A stretch of DNA of 6,955 nucleotides from contig WLDW01000041.1 in NCBI GenBank assembly GCA_009704605.1, positions 1 to 6,955 on the forward strand, read 5' to 3'. The notes below the pieces were generated by a model. It made no database searches and had not been told where the DNA came from. It was given only the letters and a program-made list of their open reading frames with translations. This document shows, piece after piece, positions 1 through 6,955 of this stretch (within the stretch, counting starts at the first letter, position 1; every line of letters begins with the position of its first letter). The translations under genes and the position numbers were made by a program. The DNA is from Actinomycetota bacterium (lineage in GTDB: Bacteria > Actinomycetota > Actinomycetes > Actinomycetales > Microbacteriaceae).

Positions 1-418
1 TGCCGGAGCAATCACACCTGATTTGATTCCAGATGAGGCAGCCAAGTGGATTGCTGCTACCGATTCACACAATCTTGATCGGGTGTTTCTTGCAACCCCA
101 TCTTCAAGTGATTCGAGGGTTGGCAATGCGAGCGAGTTATCACGTGGCTTCGTGTATGCGGTTTCTACGATGGGCATTACCGGAGCGCGTGAGGACTTAG
201 ATGCTAAGGCCAAGGAAGTTGTTTCGAAAGTGCGCAAGAACGCACCAAAATCTCTTACGGCTGTTGGAATAGGTATCTCAACAGAGGATCAGGTTAGGCA
301 GGTAAACAGCTACGCGGACGGAGCTATCGTCGGTTCAGCGTTTATAGCCGCCTACGCAAGCTCAGGAATCAATGGCCTAACGGCTAAAGTTAGAGAATTA
401 GCAAAAGGAAAGAGCTGA
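1..418 (+). CDS. trpA: Tryptophan synthase alpha chain, 3' part (5' end outside window)
   Basis: The reading frame is open from base 2 (codons at 2, 5, 8...) to a TGA at 416-418, giving 138 residues, about half of the usual 260-275. TrpA cleaves indole-3-glycerol phosphate to indole and glyceraldehyde-3-phosphate in the cytoplasm and passes indole to TrpB. Visible family features are the T-P-D-L-I-P-D-E strand and turn (14-37), the mobile loop with S-T-M-G-I-T-G-A-R (164-190, matching the SRAGVTGAE loop of enterobacterial TrpA), the G-I-G-I-S strand (266-280), and the phosphate-binding G-A-I-V-G-S-A (320-340). The catalytic Glu and Asp (Glu49 and Asp60 in Salmonella) lie in the missing N-terminal half and cannot be checked. 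A TTG at 23 is not the true start, because conserved TrpA sequence continues upstream of it to the window edge. The stop lies one base before the lgt start, so the two are probably cotranscribed. Identity is firm. Confidence 0.95.
   Translation, partial: AGAITPDLIPDEAAKWIAATDSHNLDRVFLATPSSSDSRVGNASELSRGFVYAVSTMGITGAREDLDAKAKEVVSKVRKNAPKSLTAVGIGISTEDQVRQVNSYADGAIVGSAFIAAYASSGINGLTAKVRELAKGKS
405..409 (+). promoter_or_regulatory. Ribosome binding site of lgt inside trpA
   Basis: AAGGA lies 10 bases before the lgt ATG at 420 and within the last codons of trpA. Its place inside the upstream gene, together with the one-base gap between stop and start, supports translational coupling of trpA and lgt. 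It also supports ATG 420 as the start. Confidence 0.7.
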
Positions 419-419
419 G

Positions 420-1328
420 ATGAACCTGTTCCAAATTGTCACATCAATCCCGTCACCGGATGTTAGCTACATTGAACTTGGCCCTCTAAGGATTCATTTC
501 TACGCACTGTTTATCCTCACTGGAATCATTCTTGCCCTTCTGCTTACTGAGTCCAGGCTCAAGGCCAGGGGAGTAGAAGCCGGTGTCGCATTAGACGTGT
601 CTTTCTGGGCGATTCCTTTTGGAATCCTTGGCGGAAGATTCTTCCACGTGATTACCCACCCAAACGACTACTTCTACCAAGGCGCCGACCTGCTCGCACC
701 ATTTCGAATCTGGGAGGGTGGATTGGCAATCTATGGAGCCCTACTGTTTGGCGCAGTTGGTGCTTACATTGGATCCAGAAAGGCGGGAATCAAGCTGACT
801 TCCTATTTGGACGCTGTCGCTCCAGGTATCTTGCTTGCCCAAGCAATAGGTCGCTGGGGCAATTACTTTAACAACGAGCTTTTTGGCCTGCCGACCGATC
901 TTCCGTGGGGTCTTGAGATTTCCAGCAGCAACCGTGCTTACCCAGCTGGCTTGCCGGAGGGTGTTTTGTTCCATCCAACATTTTTGTACGAATCAATCTG
1001 GTCGCTCGTTGGAGTCGCAATACTTTTAGCCGCAGACAAGAGATTCAACCTGCGCTGGGCCCGAATGATTGGGCTTTACTTCCTCTATTACTCGGTAGGC
1101 AGAATCTGGGTCGAAGCAATCCGGATTGACCCAAGTGAGATAGTTCTGGGTCTACGAATCAACATTTGGTCGGCCATCGTTGGCATTGTTGTAGGACTTG
1201 CGGTCATGGTCATCTCCTACCGCAAGCACACTGGTCTTGAGCTGTCCGCCTACCTTGCAGGTCGCGAGCCAAAACCCAAAGATGACCAGGCCGCAGAGCC
1301 AGAGGATAAGCTAGTATCTGAGAAGTAG
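420..1328 (+). CDS. lgt: Phosphatidylglycerol--prolipoprotein diacylglyceryl transferase
   Basis: Lgt is an integral membrane enzyme that moves a diacylglyceryl group from phosphatidylglycerol to the lipobox cysteine of prolipoproteins, the first step of lipoprotein maturation. The 302-residue product is very hydrophobic, with about seven likely membrane segments (for example near 27-44, 60-78, 101-118, 130-145, 190-205, 216-230 and 248-267). The Lgt signature is present: G144-R145-W-G-N148-Y-F-N-N-E153-x2-G156. So are H185-P-T-F-L-Y-E191 and G227-R228-x3-E232. By eye, Y28, R145, N148, E153, R228 and E232 match E. coli Y26, R143, N146, E151, R239 and E243. The position of E. coli His103 is Y105 here. 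After the last membrane segment comes a polar, charged tail (about 275-302), common in actinobacterial Lgt. ATG 420 has a good ribosome binding site and gives a normal N-terminus. trpA-lgt adjacency is a known actinobacterial arrangement. Confidence 0.96.
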   Translation: MNLFQIVTSIPSPDVSYIELGPLRIHFYALFILTGIILALLLTESRLKARGVEAGVALDVSFWAIPFGILGGRFFHVITHPNDYFYQGADLLAPFRIWEGGLAIYGALLFGAVGAYIGSRKAGIKLTSYLDAVAPGILLAQAIGRWGNYFNNELFGLPTDLPWGLEISSSNRAYPAGLPEGVLFHPTFLYESIWSLVGVAILLAADKRFNLRWARMIGLYFLYYSVGRIWVEAIRIDPSEIVLGLRINIWSAIVGIVVGLAVMVISYRKHTGLELSAYLAGREPKPKDDQAAEPEDKLVSEK

Positions 1329-1341
1329 CCCAACAAGGCTA
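1326..1341 (+). terminator. Weak hairpin over the lgt stop codon, doubtful terminator
   Basis: TAGCC (1326-1330) and GGCTA (1337-1341) can pair around a six-base loop; the 5' arm includes the lgt stop codon. A G/A mismatch and two A-T pairs could lengthen it slightly. Only three T follow (1343-1345), so this is a poor intrinsic terminator and readthrough into gltB is plausible. No better terminator was found in 1329-1432. Confidence 0.2.
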
Positions 1342-1343
1342 AT

Positions 1344-1372
1344 TTGGCATCACAAGTGCCTGGTTCCAGTTT
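1344..1372 (+). promoter_or_regulatory. Candidate upstream gltB promoter (weak)
   Basis: TTGGCA (1344-1349) matches the -35 consensus TTGACA at five of six positions. A 17-base spacer leads to CAGTTT (1367-1372), which keeps only the key A at position 2 and T at position 6 of TATAAT. Transcription would start near 1379, giving a leader of roughly 54 bases that includes the whole 1394-1429 hairpin. The -10 is poor, so this is a guess. Confidence 0.2.
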
Positions 1373-1385
1373 TTTGAACTGTTTT
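1367..1385 (+). other. Small hairpin followed by T run
   Basis: CAGTT (1367-1371) and AACTG (1377-1381) pair around a five-base loop and are followed by TTTT (1382-1385). The same bases can instead join alternative short helices: CTGG/CCAG at 1360-1369, or GTTC 1363-1366 with GAAC 1376-1379. The helices are short and A-T rich. They may be chance, or a weak terminator or attenuator element ahead of gltB. Confidence 0.2.
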
Positions 1386-1412
1386 GCGGGCCAGCGTTGT
1401 CCCTTCAATAAT
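1384..1412 (+). promoter_or_regulatory. Candidate proximal gltB promoter (weak)
   Basis: TTGCGG (1384-1389) and AATAAT (1407-1412) are separated by 17 bases. The -10 matches TATAAT at five of six positions; the -35 keeps only TTG. Transcription would start near 1418-1419, at the Shine-Dalgarno sequence, leaving a leader of about 14 bases. In that case the inverted repeat at 1394-1429 would act as DNA spanning the -10 and the start point, not as an RNA hairpin. Confidence 0.25.
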
Positions 1413-1429
1413 TTGAATGGAGACAACGC
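1394..1429 (+). promoter_or_regulatory. Strong imperfect inverted repeat that buries the gltB ribosome binding site
   Basis: GCGTTGTC (1394-1401) and GACAACGC (1422-1429) are perfect reverse complements. Inside them CC (1402-1403) can pair with GG (1419-1420), and TTCAA (1404-1408) with TTGAA (1413-1417), around a TAAT loop (1409-1412). Only T1418 and A1421 are left as single-base bulges, so 15 pairs form in total. The Shine-Dalgarno GGAG (1419-1422) sits in the 3' arm with three of its four bases paired, and the hairpin ends three bases before the gltB ATG. As RNA it should hinder ribosome binding; as DNA it could be an operator. The pairing is seen directly; the function is inference. I could not match it to a known riboswitch, or to the AmtR site as I recall its consensus. 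Confidence 0.6.
1419..1422 (+). promoter_or_regulatory. Ribosome binding site of gltB
   Basis: GGAG lies 10 bases before ATG 1433 and supports that start. An in-frame TAA at 1409-1411 rules out any start further upstream of it, and no other ATG, GTG or TTG lies in frame between 1433 and the catalytic cysteine codon at 1511. The site is inside the 3' arm of the 1394-1429 hairpin. Confidence 0.65.
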
Positions 1430-1432
1430 GCA

Positions 1433-4400
1433 ATGCCGATATCACCCTTTGAGCGATTTGCCAATTGGCCAAGCTCTGGTTTGTATCAGCAGGATTCCGA
1501 AAAGGATGCCTGCGGGCTTGCTCTGGTTGCAACCCTTCGGGGAACCCCAGGTCACGACATCATTCAAACAGCACTTGATGCTCTTCGAAACCTTGAACAC
1601 CGTGGCGCTATCGGCTCCGATGCTGGAACAGGTGATGGCGCAGGGATTCTGATTCAAATCCCTGATGCATTCTTCAGGAGAGAACTCGGCAGCAAACTAC
1701 CAGCAGCAGGTAGCTATGGAGCTGGGCTTGTTTTTGAATCCACGGATGAAGCTACACGCAGTGTTGAACGAGCAAAGTTTGCTGAGCTGGCTATTCAAGA
1801 AGATCTAGAGGTCTTGTCCTGGCGTGATGTTCCAACAATTCCAGACGTTCTAGGAAACCTAGCAAGACAAGCAATGCCCTTTATCGCTCAGGTATTTATC
1901 AAAAGTCTCTCGGGCCTTACTGGTATCGATCTAGAGCGAAAGCTCTATCGCCTGAGAAGAGCCAGCGAAAAAACAATCGGTATTTATCACCCTTCGCTAT
2001 CGAGCAAGACCATTGTCTACAAGGGCATGGTCACTGCCCTTCAACTTGAGTCTTTCTTTCCGGAGCTTAGTGATCCGGTTATGGTTTCGACTCTCGCCCT
2101 TGTTCACTCGAGATTTTCTACCAACACCTTCCCTTCCTGGCCCCTTGCTCATCCATACCGAATGATTGCCCACAATGGTGAGATAAATACCATTCGCGGA
2201 AATCGCAACTGGATGAAGGCCCGTGAGGCTCAGTTGCAATCTGATGTGCTTGGTGACATTGAATCTCTCAAGCCGGTTATCACTAAGGGAGCTAGCGACA
2301 GCGCATCTTTTGATGAGGTACTGGAACTTTTGTATCTTGCAGGTCGATCGCTACCGCACGCCATGATGATGATGATCCCCGAGGCTTGGGAGTCCCAGCA
2401 AGGAATTGATTCTGCAAGAAAAAGTTTCTACGAATATCACTCGTTGATGATGGAACCATGGGATGGTCCGGCTGCTGTTATCTTCACTGACGGAGACTTG
2501 GTTGGTGCCACCCTTGATCGCAACGGTCTTAGACCAGGTCGATACCTAGTTACCGAGGACGGCCTAGTCGTTCTGGCATCCGAAGCCGGGGTTGTTGACA
2601 TCGATCCCTCCAAGGTTGTCAGAAAGGGCAAGCTTCAGCCCGGAAAAATGTTCTTAGTCGACACCGTTGAAGGTCGAATCATTGAAGACGAGGAAATCAA
2701 GTCGCAAGTCGCGTCATCTGAGCCTTGGGACAGTTGGTTATCGGACAACCGAATCAACTTGCGAGATTTGCCTGAAAGGGAGCACATCGCACACACGTCT
2801 TCATCTGTGAATCGTCGGCAGAGAACTTTCGGTTTCACCGATGAGGAGCTGCGGGTGCTACTGATGCCTATGGCCAAGAACGGCACAGAACCACTTGGTG
2901 CCATGGGTTCAGACACCCCAATTGCTGCAATCTCAGATAGACCACGGTTACTTTTTGACTACTTTGTTCAGCAGTTTGCTCAGGTAACAAATCCGCCGCT
3001 TGACTCGATACGCGAGCAAGTGGTGACCTCGCTTGCTACCGGTATCGGTCCCGAGAGAAATCTCCTTAGCGCTGGCCCGAATCACGCGCAGCAAGTGATC
3101 ATTGATTTCCCAGCGCTGAGCAATGACGAGCTCGCGAAGATCAAACACATCGACGAGATGCCAGGAGGCGGAGAGGCGTTTGTGGTTCGTGGTCTCTACC
3201 GGCTATCCGAGGGAAGCACTGGACTAGAGAAGCGTCTTGTTGAGATCTACGCCGAAGTTGACCAAGCCATAGACGATGGGATCACCTATGTAGTGCTTTC
3301 AGATCGTGATTCCAATCGTGATCTAGCTCCAATCCCTTCGCTGCTTCTAACTTCTGCAGTGCATCATCACTTGATTAGGACCGGACGACGCACCATGGTT
3401 GGTTTGGTCGTTGAGGCTGGGGATGTTCGCGAGGTTCACCATGTTGCCGCGCTTGTGGGCTATGGCGCAGCCGCTGTGAATCCGTATCTTGCTTTGGAAT
3501 CTGTAGAGCTAATGATTCGAGAGGGACGTATTCAGGGAGTAAGCCTCGAGCAGGCGGCGAAGAACCTAATTGGTTCGCTGGGCAAGGGTGTTCTAAAGAT
3601 CATGTCGAAGATGGGTATCTCGGCAGTGTCTTCATATAGCGGCGCTCAGTGTTTCGAGGTAATTGGACTAAATCAAGACGTTGTCGAGAAGTACTTCTAT
3701 GGCACCACATCTCAGCTAGGTGGCATTGGCATGGAGGTGTTACACCAAGAGATCGCAGCTAGGCACGCCAGCGCGTACCCGGTTGAGCGTGCGGTTAACG
3801 TTCACCAATCACTAGATGTTGGGGGAGAGTATCAATGGCGCAGGGAAGGGCCACCGCATCTTTTCAACCCAGAGACAGTATTCAAGCTTCAGCACGCAAC
3901 TCGTGAGAAGCGCTTTGACATCTTCCGGCAATACACCAAGCTAATTGATGATCAGTCCTCCAGGCTGATGACACTTCGCGGGTTATTCAAGTTCAAGGAC
4001 GGAGTCCGCGACCCCATATCAATCGACCAGGTTGAGTCCGTCTCATCGATTGTCAAGCGATTCTCCACTGGTGCCATGAGCTACGGGTCTATATCAAAAG
4101 AGGCTCACGAAGCTTTGGCAGTTGCAATGAACAGCATTGGAGCAAGATCCAACACCGGAGAGGGTGGTGAGGATACCGATCGTTTGCTAGATCCGAAACG
4201 AAGAAGTGCCATAAAGCAGGTAGCTTCTGGGCGATTTGGCGTAACGAGCATGTATCTAACTCATGCCGATGATCTACAGATCAAAATGGCACAGGGTGCA
4301 AAACCCGGTGAAGGTGGTCAACTAGCCGCTAACAAGATCTATCCATGGATAGCCAAGACCAGACACTCCACACCAGGTGTGGGCCTGATCTCACCACCAC

Positions 4401-5986
4401 CGCATCACGACATCTATTCGATTGAAGATTTGAAACAACTTATCTTTGACTTGAAAAGATCAAATCCTTCGGCTCGCGTGCACGTAAAGCTGGTTAGCCA
4501 GGTGGGTATCGGCACCGTTGCCGCGGGAGTTGTGAAGGCAAAAGCCGATGTCGTACTGGTCTCTGGTCACGACGGCGGAACTGGAGCTTCGCCATTGAAC
4601 TCCCTGAAGCATGCGGGAACACCTTGGGAACTAGGGCTTGCAGAGACACAGCAGACGCTTATGCTCAACGGACTTCGAGACCGAGTATCAGTTCAAGTAG
4701 ATGGGCAAATGAAAACTGGTCGCGACGTTGTAATCGCCGCACTGCTAGGAGCTGAGGAGTTTGGTTTTGCAACTGCGCCTCTGGTTGTTTCCGGCTGCAT
4801 CCTAATGAGAGTGTGTCACTTGGATACTTGCCCAGTTGGAGTGGCAACTCAGAACCCGCTGTTGAGAGAGCGGTTTACTGGCAAGCCTGAGTTCGTGGTG
4901 AACTTTTTTGAGTTTCTTGCCGAGGAGATTCGCGAGATTCTGGCAGGTCTTGGCTTTAGATCTATCGAAGAGGCAGTTGGGCACACTGAGCTACTTGATG
5001 TGGACAGCGCAATCTCACATTGGAAAGCTGATGGCCTTGACCTCTCACCAATCCTTCAGGGCTCGGGTCTGGGCGATTCTGCCCCAAGATCCAAGAAGGT
5101 AGATCAGAATCACGAACTTGAGAAGCACTTCGATCACAAATTGATTGCCCAAGCATCTGAGTCTCTCCTTCATTCAAAGCCAGTGCTTATCGAAGAAACT
5201 ATTCGTAATACCGAACAGGCCGCTGGAACTCTCTTGGGTCATCACGTGACTGTTTCTTTTGGTGAATCGGGATTACCGGAAGCCACTATTCATGTCCGAC
5301 TTCGCGGAACTGCCGGACAGTCCTTCGGCGCATTTATCCCGAGTGGAATCAAGTTAGAGCTAATTGGCGACGCCAACGACCATGTTGGCAAAGGCTTGAG
5401 CGGCGGTTTGATCGTTATCCGCCCAGATGAGAATGCAAGTTTTCCTTCCAACGAGAACATCATCGCTGGCAACGTAATTGGCTACGGCGCAACGTCTGGT
5501 CAGTTGTTTCTATCTGGAGTTGTCGGCGAGCGGTTCATGGTACGAAACTCTGGAGCTACAGCAGTGGTTGAAGGTGCTGGAGACCATGCACTCGAGTACA
5601 TGACCGGCGGACGCGTTGTGATCCTGGGTTCTGTTGGAAGAAACTTAGGTGCTGGTATGAGCGGTGGATACGCCTATGTATACAATCTTCGGGATTCAAG
5701 TGTGAACGCGGAGGCACTTAGCGCAGATGATCTCAGGCTTCTCAAGCCTTCCAAAGAGCAGGCTCTCGAGCTGAGAGAGCTCATTGAACTGCATCAGGCC
5801 GAGACTCAATCAAGAATCGCTGGATGGATTCTTGAGAACTTTGAATCTGAGTTGGAGAATTTCAGTGTGGTGATGCCAACTGATTACGCCAGTGTTCGGG
5901 AAATTCTCGCGGACGCAGAGCAAACTGGAATGGACCCGGACGGGTCAGAAGTTTGGGGAAAGATTCTGGAGGCTACAAATGGCTGA
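1433..5986 (+). CDS. gltB: Glutamate synthase (NADPH) large subunit
   Basis: The alpha subunit of glutamate synthase makes glutamate from 2-oxoglutarate and glutamine-derived ammonia in the cytoplasm, using electrons from GltD. Its 1517 residues match the usual length of about 1,500. Domain order is complete. The class II glutaminase domain has catalytic Cys27 in D-A-C-G-L, H56-R-G-A-I-G and T-G-D-G-A-G71, H225-S-R-F-S-T, and the oxyanion-hole H247-N-G-E-I-N-T. The central domain begins about 461 (R-R-Q-R-T-F-G-F). The FMN/2-oxoglutarate synthase domain has G880-A-M-S-Y-G-S, K957-P-G-E-G-G-Q-L and S1044-G-H-D-G-G-T-G. The 3Fe-4S cysteines are C1122, C1128 and C1133 (C-x5-C-x4-C). The C-terminal GXGXG beta-helix is at about 1240-1440. 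Cys27 implies removal of a 26-residue propeptide, shorter than the 42 residues of E. coli. One oddity is A965-A966 after G-G-Q-L, where Pro-Gly is usual. It overlaps gltD by 8 bases. Confidence 0.98.
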   Translation: MPISPFERFANWPSSGLYQQDSEKDACGLALVATLRGTPGHDIIQTALDALRNLEHRGAIGSDAGTGDGAGILIQIPDAFFRRELGSKLPAAGSYGAGLVFESTDEATRSVERAKFAELAIQEDLEVLSWRDVPTIPDVLGNLARQAMPFIAQVFIKSLSGLTGIDLERKLYRLRRASEKTIGIYHPSLSSKTIVYKGMVTALQLESFFPELSDPVMVSTLALVHSRFSTNTFPSWPLAHPYRMIAHNGEINTIRGNRNWMKAREAQLQSDVLGDIESLKPVITKGASDSASFDEVLELLYLAGRSLPHAMMMMIPEAWESQQGIDSARKSFYEYHSLMMEPWDGPAAVIFTDGDLVGATLDRNGLRPGRYLVTEDGLVVLASEAGVVDIDPSKVVRKGKLQPGKMFLVDTVEGRIIEDEEIKSQVASSEPWDSWLSDNRINLRDLPEREHIAHTSSSVNRRQRTFGFTDEELRVLLMPMAKNGTEPLGAMGSDTPIAAISDRPRLLFDYFVQQFAQVTNPPLDSIREQVVTSLATGIGPERNLLSAGPNHAQQVIIDFPALSNDELAKIKHIDEMPGGGEAFVVRGLYRLSEGSTGLEKRLVEIYAEVDQAIDDGITYVVLSDRDSNRDLAPIPSLLLTSAVHHHLIRTGRRTMVGLVVEAGDVREVHHVAALVGYGAAAVNPYLALESVELMIREGRIQGVSLEQAAKNLIGSLGKGVLKIMSKMGISAVSSYSGAQCFEVIGLNQDVVEKYFYGTTSQLGGIGMEVLHQEIAARHASAYPVERAVNVHQSLDVGGEYQWRREGPPHLFNPETVFKLQHATREKRFDIFRQYTKLIDDQSSRLMTLRGLFKFKDGVRDPISIDQVESVSSIVKRFSTGAMSYGSISKEAHEALAVAMNSIGARSNTGEGGEDTDRLLDPKRRSAIKQVASGRFGVTSMYLTHADDLQIKMAQGAKPGEGGQLAANKIYPWIAKTRHSTPGVGLISPPPHHDIYSIEDLKQLIFDLKRSNPSARVHVKLVSQVGIGTVAAGVVKAKADVVLVSGHDGGTGASPLNSLKHAGTPWELGLAETQQTLMLNGLRDRVSVQVDGQMKTGRDVVIAALLGAEEFGFATAPLVVSGCILMRVCHLDTCPVGVATQNPLLRERFTGKPEFVVNFFEFLAEEIREILAGLGFRSIEEAVGHTELLDVDSAISHWKADGLDLSPILQGSGLGDSAPRSKKVDQNHELEKHFDHKLIAQASESLLHSKPVLIEETIRNTEQAAGTLLGHHVTVSFGESGLPEATIHVRLRGTAGQSFGAFIPSGIKLELIGDANDHVGKGLSGGLIVIRPDENASFPSNENIIAGNVIGYGATSGQLFLSGVVGERFMVRNSGATAVVEGAGDHALEYMTGGRVVILGSVGRNLGAGMSGGYAYVYNLRDSSVNAEALSADDLRLLKPSKEQALELRELIELHQAETQSRIAGWILENFESELENFSVVMPTDYASVREILADAEQTGMDPDGSEVWGKILEATNG
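5968..5972 (+). promoter_or_regulatory. Ribosome binding site of gltD inside gltB
   Basis: GGAGG lies six bases before the gltD ATG at 5979, inside the last codons of gltB. It is the strongest Shine-Dalgarno match in the window. It supports the overlapping start and coupled production of the two subunits. Confidence 0.8.
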
Positions 5987-6955
5987 TCCAAGGGGTTTTC
6001 TAAAGGTTACCGACCGTGAAGTTGCAAAGCGTAGGCCGGTGGACGTGCGGATTATGGACTGGAAGGAAGTCTATGAACGTCGTGAATCTGGAGTTGTGAA
6101 AGCTCAGGCCGGGAGGTGCATGGACTGTGGTGTACCGTTTTGCCATCAGGGTTGCCCTCTTGGGAACTTGATTCCAGAGTGGAACGATGCGGTGTGGCGA
6201 TCAGATGGATCATCGGCAATAGAACGTTTGCATTCCACAAATAATTTTCCAGAATTTACCGGTCGCCTTTGCCCGGCACCTTGCGAGTCAAGTTGCGTTC
6301 TTTCGATAAACCAACCTGCGGTGACAATTAAGGAAATCGAAGTTTCTATCATCGACGACGCTTTCGATAACGGATACGTTTCTGCTCATCCACCAGAGCG
6401 CCTTACTGGAAAGACCGTTGCCGTGGTGGGGTCCGGTCCAGCCGGCTTGGCAGCCGCCCAGCAGCTTGCAAGAGCCGGGCATACCGTTGCGGTCTTTGAG
6501 AAAGATGATCGTATTGGCGGCTTGCTGCGCTATGGAATACCGGATTTCAAGATGGAAAAGCGTCACATAGATCGAAGACTCGCTCAACTTGAAGCGGAGG
6601 GCGTGCGCTTCAGAACCGGGGTTGAGATTGGTAAGCAAATCAGTTGGGAAGACCTACTTAGACGTTACGACGCTGTTTTGGTCGCAACCGGAGCTTCGGT
6701 ACCTAGAGACTTACCGGTTGCAGGAAGAGAACTAAAGGGCGTTCATTTTGCGATGCCTTATCTGGCTCAGGCCAATCGGGCCGTTGCAGGTTTGAGCGTG
6801 AGCGAACAAATCTCTGCTGCCGGAAAACACGTGGTGATTCTTGGCGGAGGGGACACCGGTGCGGATTGTTTAGGAACCGCCACTAGGCAGCGCGCAAAAT
6901 CAGTTACAACACTTGCAATCGGCGTGCAGCCTCCTGAATCTAGATCATCGAAGCA
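5979..6955 (+). CDS. gltD: Glutamate synthase (NADPH) small subunit, 5' part (3' end outside window)
   Basis: The beta subunit of glutamate synthase oxidises NADPH through FAD and sends electrons to GltB. The window holds 325 codons of an expected 480 or so, open to the edge. The N-terminal ferredoxin-like region has two cysteine clusters for the 4Fe-4S centres: C47-x2-C50-x4-C55-x3-C59 and C98-x3-C102-x3-C106. The FAD-binding Rossmann motif is G151-x-G153-P-A-G156 with the ribose-binding acid E174 at the end of the second strand, followed by G-G-L-L-R184-Y-G-I-P. The NADPH-binding motif is G289-G-G-D292-T-G-A-D-C297. All expected cysteines are present. ATG 5979 (M-A-D-P-R-G-F-L) has a strong ribosome binding site, gives the usual family N-terminus, and overlaps the gltB stop by 8 bases, as expected for 1:1 subunit supply. 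The same fold occurs in other NADPH oxidoreductases, but the position after gltB settles the identity. Confidence 0.97.
   Translation, partial: MADPRGFLKVTDREVAKRRPVDVRIMDWKEVYERRESGVVKAQAGRCMDCGVPFCHQGCPLGNLIPEWNDAVWRSDGSSAIERLHSTNNFPEFTGRLCPAPCESSCVLSINQPAVTIKEIEVSIIDDAFDNGYVSAHPPERLTGKTVAVVGSGPAGLAAAQQLARAGHTVAVFEKDDRIGGLLRYGIPDFKMEKRHIDRRLAQLEAEGVRFRTGVEIGKQISWEDLLRRYDAVLVATGASVPRDLPVAGRELKGVHFAMPYLAQANRAVAGLSVSEQISAAGKHVVILGGGDTGADCLGTATRQRAKSVTTLAIGVQPPESRSSK

Noticed and set aside
741..974. 77-codon open frame on the - strand opposite lgt
   Set aside because: It is antisense to the Lgt signature region, has no evident ribosome binding site and no recognisable motif.
1344..1652. Open frame from TTG 1344, 102 codons, with AAGG five bases upstream; possible leader peptide
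   Set aside because: It runs far into gltB in another frame, shows no recognisable protein features, and gltB itself is beyond doubt in the overlapping frame.
2363..2374. Run of ATG triplets in gltB (possible repeat)
   Set aside because: It encodes the Met run in the conserved [11 protein letters not shown] segment of the glutaminase domain, so it is ordinary coding sequence.
6288..6638. 116-codon open frame on the - strand
   Set aside because: It lies opposite gltD, whose FAD motif and cysteine clusters are clearly coding; the antisense product resembles no family I know.
1..6955. Mobile elements, CRISPR arrays, tRNA or rRNA genes, or an undescribed multi-gene system
   Set aside because: Four contiguous core metabolic genes fill all but about 105 bases of the window. 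I saw no terminal inverted repeats, transposase motifs, spaced direct repeats or structural RNA genes.

Overview
The window carries four protein genes, all on the + strand: the 3' half of trpA, complete lgt, complete gltB and the 5' two thirds of gltD. Base composition looks close to 50% GC by eye. The gene order trpA-lgt-gltB-gltD, the actinobacterial character of Lgt (a charged C-terminal tail after the last membrane segment) and the wording of the GltB N-terminus suggest an actinobacterium. My best guess is Microbacteriaceae with moderate GC, such as the freshwater Luna-type lineages (Rhodoluna or Aquiluna relatives). The taxonomic placement is inference from recalled family features, not from a search.

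Layout: trpA (end of tryptophan synthesis) stops at 418, and lgt (lipoprotein diacylglyceryl transferase) starts after a single base at 420, so the two look translationally coupled. A 104-base gap (1329-1432) follows. It contains several weak hairpins, two weak promoter candidates and one strong imperfect hairpin at 1394-1429 that buries the Shine-Dalgarno sequence of gltB. gltB (1433-5986) encodes the large subunit of glutamate synthase. gltD starts at 5979, overlapping the end of gltB by 8 bases, and runs off the window.

GltB and GltD together form NADPH-dependent glutamate synthase. GltD passes electrons from NADPH through FAD and iron-sulfur clusters to the FMN and 3Fe-4S cluster of GltB. 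GltB hydrolyses glutamine and uses the ammonia to convert 2-oxoglutarate into glutamate. With glutamine synthetase, encoded elsewhere, this is the main ammonia assimilation route.

The genes are ordinary core metabolism. The part most worth a second look is the gltB leader, where a 15-base-pair stem with two single-base bulges covers the ribosome binding site and ends three bases before the start codon. I found no mobile element, CRISPR array, tRNA, rRNA or unknown multi-gene system here.
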